A program made the translations under genes and the position numbers. A DNA stretch of 64,000 nt, taken from Homalodisca vitripennis (lineage: Eukaryota > Arthropoda > Insecta > Hemiptera > Cicadellidae). The notes below the pieces were generated by a model that made no database searches, had not been told where the DNA came from, and saw only the letters and a list, made by a program, of their open reading frames with translations. Location: assembly GCF_021130785.1 (NCBI RefSeq), contig NC_060213.1:131950001-132014000 (forward strand), in the 5' to 3' direction. Below are positions 46,141 through 58,399 of this stretch, in pieces (position 1 is the first letter of the stretch; every line of letters starts with the position of its first letter).

Positions 46141-49130
46141 CCAACTACTAGAAAAAATATGTTTCTACAGCGTAAAGAACTTTATGTTTTTAAATATATT
46201 AATGAGGTATAATAAGATATCGTCTACACAGATATTTACACAAGAAGGACGATAGGACGAGTCGGTGCATTAGCTAGTCGATGTCCCGACAAAGCTGTTA
46301 GGACAAGCAGGGATCAAGTCAAGGGCACATTTATCGACAACACAAACTTAATGTTGGGTTACGAAGAAAACTCTTAGAATCTGGAAAGGAAGTTCACCAA
46401 TTAGGTCATTTAACAGATTTTAAACCGTTTAAAGCTAATGAATACGTACCTCGCGTGCAGAAAATATACATGACGTCATCCAGTTAGATATAGGTTTACT
46501 AGCGAACTCTAGCGTTAGCGAGACGAAATACTAGTGAACTGCTATTAGTTGCCTGCATAATCTATAAACATCACTAGCGCTATCTCTGTTCATCGAGACG
46601 TACTACCAACCAATAAATAAAATATCTTGGTGTATCTCATAATACATATATTCAATTATATAATTTTTCAGTTACGTAATCTTATTATAAATACTTTACT
46701 TCTTGTTAATTTTCACTTTATCTAGGTCAAGGATATTAATATTCAGTTATACACTATAACATAAATTACTGCAAAATATCCAGTGTTACTCTATCAGTTT
46801 TTAAATTGTATTAGTGATGGAAAACCCGTTGAAAATTCTCTGTGCATTTTAAAATCTAACAGATGGTAGCTCTCACATGCCTACTGCTTCAGTATAATCG
46901 ACTTACATTAGCAGGGGTTCAACTCGGCCAAAGTAAAGAGACAATATAGTGCTGTATTAGTGACAACCATTAACAGCTGTAATGTTATTCAGCAAGAGAC
47001 AAAGTCACCATGAGGTCAAATCAAATCCTGTGGAAACATATGAGGACACACAACATACATCTCACCTTTTTTAAACTAGAATACATAATTTAGTATGCCA
47101 AAGGTGAATATTTATGAAGGCTAATGTATGGGATAAACTGATAACCACAAAATTAGTTAATCTTGTTGTAATGAATCCTTCCTGGAATTTAATTTCAAAA
47201 GTGGCACCCCACCAACATCAACCCCTCCACCCGCTATCAACGTAAACATACCTTGTACTATATTTGAGATGCAAGCATTATATTTTTGATGTCAATATTT
47301 TCTTGTATCAAGAAAAGAACACAATAACCTATTTCAACTAGTCTATAATATTTTGTTACTTCTAGATATTTCTTTAGACAGATTATTTTTAAATTATTGG
47401 TTGGCAGACTAAAACCACTCGATATAAATTTTTGAACGGGAAGTTTCTTCGTCAAATTCAAATACCGAGACAGTTTTAATATTAAAAAAATAACAAACAA
47501 GTGGAAACAATTGTAAACTTAACTAGGGTTTTTGGCAGAGTTAAAGTAACCGAACCGTTAAACTAAAAATAATAATGAATTATTATTTGTGTTTAATATT
47601 AATTTGGAGTGAAATCACAATTATATCGTTAATAAGAGGACTTTAAAGAGCCCATAAATGTACATGTATAGTAAAAACATAAAAGAAATAACTTTTTTAT
47701 AATCAACGGAAAATACAGTTTTATGAAACAATATTTTACTTTGGTAAATTTAACAATGCAAAAGTTTAAATGTATCAAAAATCGACAATAACAGTAACAT
47801 ATGACGGAATATTTTGTGAAAAACAGGCTAACGTGTTTTTTTTTTTTTTTTTTGTAAATATTTGTTTAATTGCATTTATATAAAATAGACACTATGTATA
47901 TAAAATATGACACAAACGTTAAAGCAGTTAAAATAAAATATAAAACTATTGGTAGTGCTAAAAAACTATGATTATATGAAAATATATGGTTTACAATATA
48001 TAGTTATTATTACATTTCTTCTTTTTAACAAAGGAAGAAAATATTACTGACATTTAAGGAAGGTGAAAAAATTGAAAAATACATTTATTTCTTTTATTTT
48101 TCTTTATTTGCATGATGTTTGTCCAATATAATAGTTTTTGCACCCACAACTAATTTCATAAATCACATTCATAGTTTCTTGTTGTTTGTTTTTTGGTGTT
48201 TATATGGTCAAGAAACTTCTTATATTGGATCAAAACAGTACGGATGTTAAAGTTAAAATTTATATGTTACCAATTTTCATGTTCCTCTTACGTGGAATAT
48301 TTATTGTAGTAATATAATTTAGATTATCTTTTTCGATAATTTGATTGTAAAATTTATTTTTAGTTTTGAATTATTCAGTAATTACCTCGTAATATAGGTT
48401 ATTTAATTTTAACTAAACATTCATTATACTCTAAAAATTAATAAAAATTTCTTCAATTCTAAAACCACTTCCATCAAGTAAACAAATTAATAGTCAATTT
48501 TGCTAATTCTCTCGTAGTTCAAAGTAAAAGATTATCGAAAGTTTTAAATATGAATAATTAAATTTTTAATTTCCTAATTTTAGACAATATTAACCGTCAT
48601 ACACATAAATAATATGTATATAAGCCTTAGTTAGCTACTGCATATACTTAAATACGTAGTTACTTAAATGTGCCACTTTAAGTAACTGGTCGTATATGGT
48701 TTGGTTACGTTGATTCAACACATTTAGTGTCTGTCATTTGCCTTTTTGTGTGTCATGGTAAGGAATATATTAGGTGACAAAAATATCTTCGAATATTAAA
48801 AATGTATTTTGTATAATATCATTAACCGTTTCGATACCACCCCATTTCGACCACTACCAACAATAACGTGGCTAACGATTGTTTTTTTCTCAGGGAACAT
48901 TTTTGTATCGATTTACAGAAAATCAGGATCTGTACTTATAAAAATCCAAATTGGTTCTTAGCTCCTATTCAAGATCGTGTTATAAAGCTAAGCCTCAGCC
49001 TTTAAGTATGTACTAGAAGTCAAATCTGCATTAATCTTTATTTTAAAATGCTTACTTATATCTAGTTTACAGGTATTAATCCAAACATAGTTTGTTATGA
49101 AGAACTGTGAAAATTTAAGTTATTAAATGA
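46141..49130. other. AT-rich intergenic DNA with poly-T run
   Basis: No gene is recognised. An 18-base T run occupies 47,836-47,853. A GC-richer spot at 46,235-46,360 has no recognisable structure. Confidence 0.55.
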
Positions 49131-49288
49131 TAAGACTTTCAATTCAGTGGAGGGTGACGTAACATTTCAGTGAGTGTAAAGGTTGCTAGGAACCAGGACA
49201 GTAGAATATAGTCTGAGCCAGTGACCACATTGCATTCACCGCACTCAGCCAACTGTGAGGAGTCCACAGCAGGAATAGAATAACTCAC

Positions 49289-49385
49289 CTGACATGGCCG
49301 CTTTAGCGAGTTTACGAAAGAATACACTCTGTAAATATTTCTGCAGAGGTAACTCTGGTGTTTTTCTTTAAAAATAACCTAGGAA
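49289..49385 (-). CDS. Possible exon with consensus donor, unrecognised
   Basis: On the minus strand CAG|GTGAGT, a near-perfect donor, occurs at 49,291-49,283. Upstream of it two frames are open and protein-like: PELPLQKYLQSVFFRKLAKA and HQSYLCRNIYRVYSFVNSLK. In the first, an ATG in the context gcggccATG lies three codons before the donor. No acceptor of good quality was found upstream, and no family is recognised, so this is a splice-site-based suggestion only. Confidence 0.25.
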
Positions 49386-49399
49386 TTTCTGTCTAAAAT

Positions 49400-51250
49400 A
49401 AAATGAATATTGTACTAGCTATTCTTAACCATTAAGGTCTACGTATAATGTCTTCATTACAGTAATATTTGTTTACTTTTAATTTTAATGTCCCTACTCT
49501 GTTATATTCATTCTATTAGCTTGTACATTGTATGAAGTATTAAATTTTACTTTTATTATGTGAACATTAATAGGTTTTAAAATAAAATTGCTTTACTTTC
49601 GGTAATATGTTATAATCATACTCACGTGTCACACAGGAGTACAGGATGAGGCTATGTCTGTTTTTAAGAATGTTCAGTTGAATGAGATGAATTAAATGCG
49701 TCACATGAAACGTCTCACGAATCGCTACATGACAGATGTTTGCAACATTTGTATTATTGGCTGAGAGTTAGTGAAGGGCAGGAATAGTTTCATTTCTGAC
49801 TATCAAAACGATATCTTAAAAACCAACTGACCGTGACTTGAAATTATGCATTAAGTTTCATGTAAATAATAATAAGTAACATCATGGTGACACCAAACAA
49901 ATTGTAGAATAAATAAATTTTAAATATATGACATTTTAACATGTGACATAATTAAACATCTAATAGCGAAAATTCACATACACTGTTTACTGGATGCTGT
50001 TTTCACTGAAACCGGCCATGTTTAAGCTACAGTAACCAGGTTTTAGTGACCGTGACAGTTTAAACCGTTACACCGTGAAACATTAATGAAAAGGTGCCCA
50101 GGAATTTCTTTCAAAATCTGAGTGCTTCTTTTCAAAGCAGTAGCCTATATTTCACCATTTACAGCTGGCGCTTCTAGAATTCAATATTATGAGATACGTG
50201 GAAGTTGATAGATCTCTGTCACCCTACATAAGCCTGCTGTCTGAATCCAAATAGTTATGAGTATGAAACATACAATAGCAATATTTCAAGAGCTCCAATA
50301 GTAGTAATTCATAGTCAAAACTACCACTTTAAGAAACTCAATTCATAATTGACTTAGCATTCCTGAAAATCTGCTATGTACTTGAAACGCCATTGTAATA
50401 GAACTGCCAAAATGAAAAATCATCGTTTCAAGCAGTTATAACCCCGTAACTAAGAATCAACAGCACACTTAAGATAGTTTCTTATTGTTTATGATTTTTT
50501 GATCTTGTATTTTCTGTTTGTAATTAAGCGTTGTAAGTATAAACTATATTTATAGATATGGAAAAGCTACATGTATAAAGTTTTGGATGTTTTGTTATTA
50601 ATGTCATTACCTGTCTTAGTTAATTTTTACCAGTTAAATTTAAAAAAATGTTTTTTCCAAAATGATGGATCACTAAAAGTAGTTAATTTTTTCTATGAAA
50701 ATTCTCGACTTTGAGCTCAAATATTTGTCAGAAGGTTTCTACGAAATTAATAATTATAATTAGAGATATAACACTTTTATGAAATGTTCTCCAAATAAAT
50801 TTTTATAAATATCGTTCTTGTGAGAGCGAATGACGACAAACCCACTTGTTTTTATACGACACTTAAGTGGTTTCATTACAAGGATGTAGCTGTACATAAC
50901 AAAGACAGAGTACGGTAACTGCCTCCTTTTGAATAATCATTAGGACTTTGATGGCGCCATTCTGTAGCTCCCATTAATTTCCCAACGTTGATTATCGTGT
51001 TCAGAGATTCGTAGCAGCGAGCATTTCAATATAGAATATATTTATAGCAATACAAAAGTCATCAAATGTATAACAAGTGTTTAAAAATTGAAATCTTTCA
51101 TCTAATTTACGTGAAAAAACCAATAAGGTGGCATATCTTGGTTCCATTCTCTACAGTCTGGACTTCATGCTGTTCGTCTGATATCATTTAATTACTTTAA
51201 CTTTTAGTGGCAGTTCGTTGTTCCTTTGCTTAGTTATTTAATGCCCTTAG
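49400..51250. other. AT-rich intergenic DNA
   Basis: I see no supportable feature in this stretch. Confidence 0.6.
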
Positions 51251-51261
51251 GGATGTTTTCA

Positions 51262-51296
51262 CTTGAAGAAGAGGGTGGATTTCAATCCTCGAAACG
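51262..51296 (+). ncRNA. Hammerhead-like hairpin, variant core (CTTGAAGA...GAAA)
   Basis: TTGAAGA (one base off CTGANGA), one A, stem GAGGGT/ATCCTC (one G-U pair) with an 8-nt loop (51,77-84 within 51,2xx), then GAAACG at 51,291. Geometry is identical to the copies at 10.7 and 25.4 kb. Confidence 0.4.
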
Positions 51297-51299
51297 CTT

Positions 51300-53400
51300 T
51301 TTTACTTTTGTTGTTAAATTAATTTATTTTTATTTTTAAACGATTAAGTTTTTTAATAACCAATATAAGTATTGAAAATAATCTATCAAGGTTTATAATG
51401 CGTATTACATACTATTTAAAGTGGTACAAATGCACTTACATTTTACGACTAAAAGTAATGGTTTAAATAGTTTTAAGATTGTCAAGTTTCTTATGGACGT
51501 AGTAAGGATTGCTTCTAATACTGTGTCTGTTCTTAACATTGGTTTCGGAAAAAGAGAAAATTGATTATTCGGATTGAAATAAGAGTACAGTCTCTGATCA
51601 ACACTTTTTTTAAAGAAACCCGTAAGTCGGAGAGTAGATCCCAGGCAGTAACCATGGACCTCTCAAAACCTAAGTAAGAAAATGTCACGAAGTTGTAAAG
51701 CGTGGAACTACAGTTCGTTTACTGCTTGAAACTACGGACCTCAACTTGCCGCGGAATCGACTCCCGCGTGGTGACAATAATGATAGCTTCTGCAGCAATG
51801 TGTCACCGTCAAAGCCTGGCTGCTTACTCAGTAGGCAGGAACGCCCAATGTTCTCTGTCTTTGTTCAGTACCAGAACGTCCTTGATTGACATAATTTATG
51901 AATAACCTTGTTGAACCCTCTTTCAGGAGATTAAATGTTGACCTTTTTCTAAATGGAACTACTTTAGGAATGCATAAAAGATTCAATTTCTCTAAGTTAT
52001 ATTACACTTAGATTACAAAGACATTAAATGCGAACTATTGTAGCTTCTATAAAGTTTTTTTCAGTAGATTTTACAGTAGAGAGAAGTGTGATAGAGGAGA
52101 TACTTGGGAATAATCCAAATGATAATGTGTTGAAATAAAAATATTATATCATCTGTATAAGAGATAATTCAAATTTTTATTTTTTTTAGTTTGATAATGC
52201 ATTTCTTTACTATGTATAATAAAATTGAGTTTAGAATAACACCATATTTTTGTAGGAACAATTTAATAAATTAATACTGTTAAGATTGCAATATTGATCC
52301 TGATACTTTGATAATGGTTTGGGGAAAATTGGGTTTGAGGATATTCGAATAGGGAACACATCCTTGAACGATTTCTATCCTTAAATCCTTCAAATGTTTT
52401 CAGCTGAAGTCTAATCCAATAACTACTTCAAACCTATATAACTCAAATGCTTCATTCACTTTATATATATAATAATTTACTTCATGAAGCCATAAGTCTA
52501 TTTAATTTCGAATAATTTACTGCATAATCTAAAGAAATGCGTAATGCTAAATTATATGACTACAGAATTTCACTACTGTACTGATGTAAATACCCAAGTT
52601 TATGTCTAGTTCTCGCCTCATTAGTTTTTAAATTGTATTGGAAAGACCACTATAGACGACTATAATGTCCACGTCCTAGGTATCTTAGAAAGTGAAAGAT
52701 TATTGATTATAATAAATAATAATTTTAAAAGTATTAATTCCATTTCCAGTGATTTTCAACTTTATTTCTATACAAGATAACATCTAAGAAGTTAAACACC
52801 ACAATTGTACGTAAATTTAAACGTAGCATAATAGTGAAACATATTTAATGAAATCACTTACAGCAAAAAGTATTCTTAAGGACTCCAATCACCAAGAGAA
52901 ATTGACTTTGGAGGAAAAGATTCAGAAAAAAACTGCTTTGAACTTGAAGTCAATTAAACATTTTTTTATTTCTGTTTGATAATAATGTAAAAGTTTGGTT
53001 ATAAATTCCAAAAAGGCTTGTAAATAATAGTAATAATGGTATAAATATAAAAAACATCCCTTAAAATATCGCAAATAATTGTCGGTACACATATTTAATA
53101 TATTCTATACCGTGTTTATATAACTCATCATACTATACATTATATCACCATTCTTGATTTTGTAATTGCAATTTAATATCTATGAATGATACGGAGCTAG
53201 AATTTTCTGAAGAATCATATTTTAGCCTCCAATCTGTTTTTTTTTCCTTCTAAAACGGTGTTTTATTGCTTTTTAACCACATTGGACCATGTAACGGAAG
53301 ATAATTGTATTCGTTTAGTTTAGGTTTCACCTGATGCTGTTTTAATGAAGCTGATACTTATCGGTTAGAATAATAATTATGCAAATACTTTTTAAAATAT
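51300..53400. other. AT-rich intergenic DNA
   Basis: The open frame at 51,702-51,905 has a mixed composition but no motif. Nothing else is supported. Confidence 0.55.
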
Positions 53401-53418
53401 TCCAAAAATACTTTCAGT

Positions 53419-54130
53419 AAATTAACGTACAAGAGTACAGCATGGTTGTAGCAGGAGAGTGCACGGGTAATGTGTTCTACCGTGTTATCAAAGTACTGTG
53501 ATTTAATTATGAACGATAAACTCCCTTACAACTTGTAATGCATGAGTTCCTGCTAAAGACAAATTAACGTACAAGAGTACAGTAAGGTTGTAGCAGGATA
53601 GTGCACTGTAATGTGTTCTACCGTGTTATCAAAGTACTGTGATTTAATTATGAACGATAAACTCCCTTACAACTTGTAATGCATGAGTTCCTGCTATCGA
53701 CAAATTAACGTACAAAATTACAGTAAGGTTGTAGCAGAGAGTGCAAGGGTAATGAGTTCTACCGTGTTATCAAAGTACTGTGATTTAATTATGAACGATA
53801 AACTCCCTTACAACTTGTAATGCATGAGTTCCTGCTATCGAAAAATTAACGTACAAGAGTACAGTAAGGTTGTAGCAGGAGAGTGCACGGGTAATGTGTT
53901 CTACCGTGTTATAAAAGTACTTTGATTTAATTATGAACGATAAACTCCCTTACAACTTGTAATGCATGAGTTCTTGCTACCGACAAATTAACGTACAAGA
54001 GTACAGTAAGGTTGTAGCAGAGAGTGCAAGGGTAATGTGTTCTACCGTGGTATCAAAGTACTGTGATTTAATTATGAACGATAAACTCCCTTACAACTTG
54101 TAATGCATGAGTTCCTGCTATCGACAAATT
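53419..54130. repeat. Tandem array, 141/142-bp unit, 5 copies
   Basis: The landmark aaattaac(gtac) begins at 53,419, 53,561, 53,702, 53,843 and 53,985, and its first six bases recur at 54,126 (steps 142, 141, 141, 142, 141). Units contain gtagcagga and end gcatgagttcctgctatcga. Divergence is only a few percent, so amplification was recent. No coding frame. Confidence 0.97.
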
Positions 54131-54134
54131 ACAA

Positions 54135-55100
54135 CCCTATCGACTGAACACAAACTACTTTACTGCATTTGTTCGGTATACATTATTGTCTTCATTTACG
54201 TAGGAAACTAGCTTCTGTGTACACAATAATCTCTTGCTCTATTTGAAAATGTCTAAAATGATTAAGGAAGTTTTTATGGAATATATTTTACAACCGTTAT
54301 ACATTTGAAAATATGTCGCTCCTAGTCAGGGGATTAAACATTACTTCAACTTTTTGTTTCTATAACGGAATGCGAAAATGAGATAGTATTTTTTACTCTT
54401 CAGCGAATGAAAAAGTTTAAATTTAATAGGTTCGGAAACAATTCCTTTCCAATAATATTGTTTATTTAGGATTAATTTAAGAGGTAATATTATTGTCTTT
54501 ACAAATATGTATACTCATAGTTTATGGAACAATAGTAATACAAAGAAAATACAGCAATGCAAATGCAAAATCATTCACACGAACCTCAACCTTGATACAT
54601 GTGCATTTATATTATAACAATGGTTTTACTACCTACCATCTGTTCGATACCACCTTCCAATACTATAATTTTGTACGAGTCTATATTCTATGCTAAGGGA
54701 TTAAGTTTTCTATGCTGTAGGGAAATAATATTTGAAGAAAAATAACGGTAAAGTTGTATAAAAAGATAAAAATCTCCAATTAGAATTGTTAAACGAGAAA
54801 CACAATAACTTTTTTTTGTGGAATTGTCTGCCAAGCTGTAGGATCGTGTCTAAAACATCGTATACATGTCACCAATTCCTTATGGATCTCTTTACACAGA
54901 TTTGGACTTTAAATATTGTTGGGATAATATATATGCGAACATATTTCTGAATAACTATGTAAAAATAAAGGTAAAATAAATTATGTAATTTCTCAAAATA
55001 AGATCCGCGGATGTAAGAACAATAAGACAGCAGGTTTTTATGGTAGTCGACTTTTGTAACTGGATTATAACAGGGGTGACTCTGAGTTGGCAATAGATCT
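54135..55100. other. AT-rich intergenic DNA
   Basis: I see no supportable feature upstream of the promoter at 55.1 kb. Confidence 0.55.
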
Positions 55101-55112
55101 CTCTGATCTTGT

Positions 55113-55180
55113 GATTGGATAGTCGAAGGCCAATAAAAGGCTACTGTGATAGGTGGTTAGTGGAAGGGTTTGGTATAAAA
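55113..55180 (+). promoter_or_regulatory. Candidate Pol II promoter: GATTGG-N10-GCCAAT and TATAAAA
   Basis: GATTGG (55,113-55,118) and GCCAAT (55,129-55,134) have exactly the same 10-bp spacing as at 27,900. TATAAAA lies at 55,174-55,180. The start site would be near 55,205, although no perfect initiator is seen. Confidence 0.5.
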
Positions 55181-55237
55181 ATATCCGACACACGCATTTG
55201 GCGTTCTTTTGAATATTATTTCGCGGTTTAATTGTTG

Positions 55238-55366
55238 ATGTTTTCGAATAAAATTCTTATTCTACGAGTATGCGCGGGGTTTTGCGTAAGTTTATATGTC
55301 TTTAATAGTGGAATTACGATTTGTATCTGGGAAATTTGTTGCAAAGTAATGATAGCTTAATTTTAC
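55238..55366 (+). CDS. Possible first coding exon with signal-peptide-like start
   Basis: The ATG lies 64 bp after the TATA box and 125 bp after GATTGG. The frame begins MFSNKILILRVCAGFC, a hydrophobic start resembling a secretory signal. After exactly 16 codons comes GTAAGT (55,286-55,291), a consensus donor in phase 0. Without splicing, the frame stops at 55,364. It mirrors the 28,027 ORF in every spacing. I recognise no family and no second exon. A secreted-protein gene pair or a repeat-borne promoter are the two readings. Confidence 0.4.
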
Positions 55367-55369
55367 AGA

Positions 55370-56740
55370 GAATTTTCAATTTTTGTTACAAAATCGAAAT
55401 AAGAAGATTTGGAATTCACTTACTAATAAACGCAAGTTTTCAAGGGTGCACATGCCGTTACAAGTATTTTTAAAGTAAACTCTTTTATTAAGATATTATT
55501 TAAAATTTACTTCTAATAACCATTTAGCATACAACAGTCAGAAATACTTTTATACATCAATATCTAAAGCTTTTAGTTAATATTTTTGGATGAAATAGAG
55601 TTATATTACAATTAGATGGATTTGAGTCTGTACCAACAGTAATAGGTTGTTGTTACATATGGGGTATGAAGAGTTTATTCAGGATTTTTTTATTTAAGTT
55701 TTATTTAGCTTTATTTGTAATAGAAAAAAAAAAATATTGTTAACTAAACCATAAATTTTATTTTATTTTACTTTTATGATAAAGCAAAATTTTTTGTTCG
55801 ATTTTACATTTTGAACAATAGTTAAATTTTCAATATTTTGTTCCAAAGAAAAAAAACCTTCTCTTGAGAAAACCTTTACAACACAAGTGGCCGTGTATGA
55901 TTTTCGGCAATAAATCTAAGTATATAAAAAGTGCAAGGAATGTTCTTTTAAGTTAAATTTATTTTCTAATTATTAATCTGCTATTCAATAAATTATTTAA
56001 AGAGTTATCTAAAAAGTATTCTCCTGTCTATCTACCCTAACAAATATAATTAATTGGTTTTTAAACAGGATAATTAAATGCAGTTAAACTAATCAAGAAA
56101 TAATGATAAGGGATTTTATAAAACATGTAGATCTCTTTATACTGCATTAATAGCAAGATAAAATGGAGCTAAACTCAGTATTCGTATCGAATAAAATTAT
56201 TATAGTTTACCAAACTTACATACTTAAAGAATTAATTAATATAGGAAAAACAATTATCTTTACTCCGCGACAAGTAAGTCCTGTACTAAATATCTAAGGT
56301 TATACAATTCTAAGAATGTAAGTAAATGATTACTAGAATACTACTAATGTAGCAATTTATCTAAATGTACTTAAATTCTAGGAAACAGAAACAACTTTAT
56401 AACTACTAAACTCGCAAAGAACATCATTATAACCACGGATAAACTGTTTCAGCTCTTGAAAAGTTGCAAAGCACCCAGAATGCTACAAGGAGTTTTTCAA
56501 ACAAAGACGAAAGTTACAAAATTGTGTTGTTATTAGTACAAGAAGTGTTAACAGACGCTCATTATAAATATCGGAGAAATCTCACGCCTTCATTCAGTAT
56601 TTATTTTGGAACAGATTTATTTCATTCCAGTGTAGGTGGAAGAAAACTCACCACTTTATGTGTAGCAAATAATACTATATATAAGTACCTTAAGTATAAG
56701 TTGCACGGAGGAAAGAACTTACTTTTAGCGTCACGGAACG
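55370..56740. other. AT-rich DNA, no exon assigned
   Basis: If the first exon at 55,238 is real this is its intron. The open frame 56,464-56,814 has no motif and fits chance. Confidence 0.5.
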
Positions 56741-56760
56741 TCACGCTTGTTCGCTATGTA

Positions 56761-56820
56761 GCCACTAGGGGCGGCCATTTTGATGTCAGAGCATTTTTTC
56801 ATTCCCCCCTTTAGTGGCCA
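56761..56820. promoter_or_regulatory. Inverted pair of CCACTA-(A/G)-GGGG motifs
   Basis: GCCACTAGGGGCGGCC (56,761-56,776) and, on the other strand, GGCCACTAAAGGGGGG (56,819-56,804) face each other about 30 bp apart. The first resembles the CTCF core CCACTAGGGGGC with one base missing. Function is inference. Confidence 0.3.
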
Positions 56821-56839
56821 TCCATATTTCCTAGTACTA

Positions 56840-58330
56840 TTATACATTGCCCATAGCAAAATCCAAAATTGTCAACAGCCGATGGAGAAACTAATGGAAG
56901 GTTCAGGTCCATAGGATTACCCAGTAATCACTAACCGCGAAGTACTGAGATTTAAGGGTTTCTAATTAGGTATATTTAGTTTATGCGGAGGATGGTAAAT
57001 AAAAAAAATTAATCGCAGGCTAATGATGTAAATTTAAATATTTAATGTTTCCATCCTTTCCTCTAATTGGTCAATTCATAACCATTAAACCTAGTGATTG
57101 TTAGAAAACTTCAATCCAAATATGTGACTGACAAAAGCTCTATACAAAACTAAAACTGACTACTTATGTTAAATGTTATAAGAACTATCTTTAAATACTG
57201 TCAGCATTAATATTGAAGCCAGCGAAAGGATTTTACACATGTAATCTCTTTATTTGTGAGAGTAAAAACTTTGTTTTTTTCATTATTTAATTTAATATTT
57301 TAATCATAAATCAACGAAGTATATTTATGCAAATTTATAGATTATGAACTTATTAAGACACACGGACATGCTAACATTGAACATGAGACAAGGGTGCTAT
57401 CAAACCATAATAAATAATAATTTCGTACATTCTGATTCCCATTCAAACTCAATTTATTTTGGAATACTTACTAGCAGATAAAAGAAAAATGTAATGTTTA
57501 CAGTCATCATCAATCTCTTATAGATGTACTGAGTTTAATTTACAATTGATTTATTCTGCTATTATTGTTTCGATCATGGTTACCCATAAGACAAATGTAA
57601 GAATGTTCGCTAGCGCTCAGCCTTACACCTTGGAGTGAATCGCACCATCACTGAACGAGTGGAAGGCATCGCTAACGCTAAGTACATTAAAATCCATTCC
57701 AATGAATGTAACTCCCAAATGTGCTGGATGTGTGTCACCGTCGGCCAAAGGAAGATAAGGTCCGGACCTGGCTGTCTCATGTCAGATTATAAGATACTCT
57801 GTCAGTTGCGTGTCAGGTTACTGGCCCAACATTAGACCAACTACAGTTGGACAACTGCTTGAGACACTGAACTGATTCTAATCAATCGGAGGAAATTAAT
57901 AAAATTTTAATCTAGAAAACGACGTCGTAAAATCACTTTTTGTGCATTTAAATATAATAATTTGTGTGGGTTTTTTATATACTTATTTCAAAGATGTTGA
58001 GGTTATTTTTTACGATTTTTGGTTTAACCGAAATTTAGATTATCCGACCTCCGCTTTATCACGTGATGGTCGGTTGAAAGAGAGATCAATGTAATGATGG
58101 CATTACGTTTTTAAATAATTTGAACGTATTTCATCACATTTACCTTGACGCTGAGAGGTGTAAGCACAATGACATTATATGTACACTTTGAAAAAGAGCT
58201 TGTAGGGATATAAACCGAACTTTAGCCATAAGACACCGTAAATAATAGATTTGTAGAATATCTCTTTTCTTCTTCAGTTGTAAAAATCTAAGATAACGTT
58301 AAGAATACGCAAAATTAAGCTATCATTTTC
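56840..58330. other. Intergenic DNA with one repeat trace
   Basis: A minus-strand copy of the GGCTGAGCG repeat (GGCTGAGCGCTAGCGAAC) lies at about 57,605-57,622. The open frame 57,635-57,835 is GC-richer than its flanks but has no recognisable domain, and a second frame is open over part of it. Confidence 0.5.
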
Positions 58331-58343
58331 TTAATTTTGACAC

Positions 58344-58377
58344 CTGAAGAAGGTGACAGATAGCCATTTATGAAACG
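58344..58377 (+). ncRNA. Decayed hammerhead-like motif
   Basis: CTGAAGA (58,344-58,350) and GAAACG (58,372-58,377) are spaced like the other copies, but the intervening DNA no longer forms the 6-bp stem. A downstream 'catccatcaac' echoes the CCTTCCATCGTCAA tail. Confidence 0.3.
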
Positions 58378-58399
58378 TTGTCTCCAAAGTGATTTTGCG

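Noticed and set aside
46235..46360. GC-richer stretch as a possible tRNA or structured RNA
   Set aside because: No cloverleaf, A/B box or long stem could be drawn.
53419..54130. Hammerhead motif inside the tandem arrays (animal retrozyme arrays)
   Set aside because: I looked for CTGANGA followed by GAAA on both strands of the 132-, 136- and 142-bp units and did not find it.
56464..56814. 116-codon plus-strand open frame
   Set aside because: Starts with a non-ATG codon, has no recognisable domain, and its end overlaps the inverted CCACTAGGGG motifs; consistent with chance.
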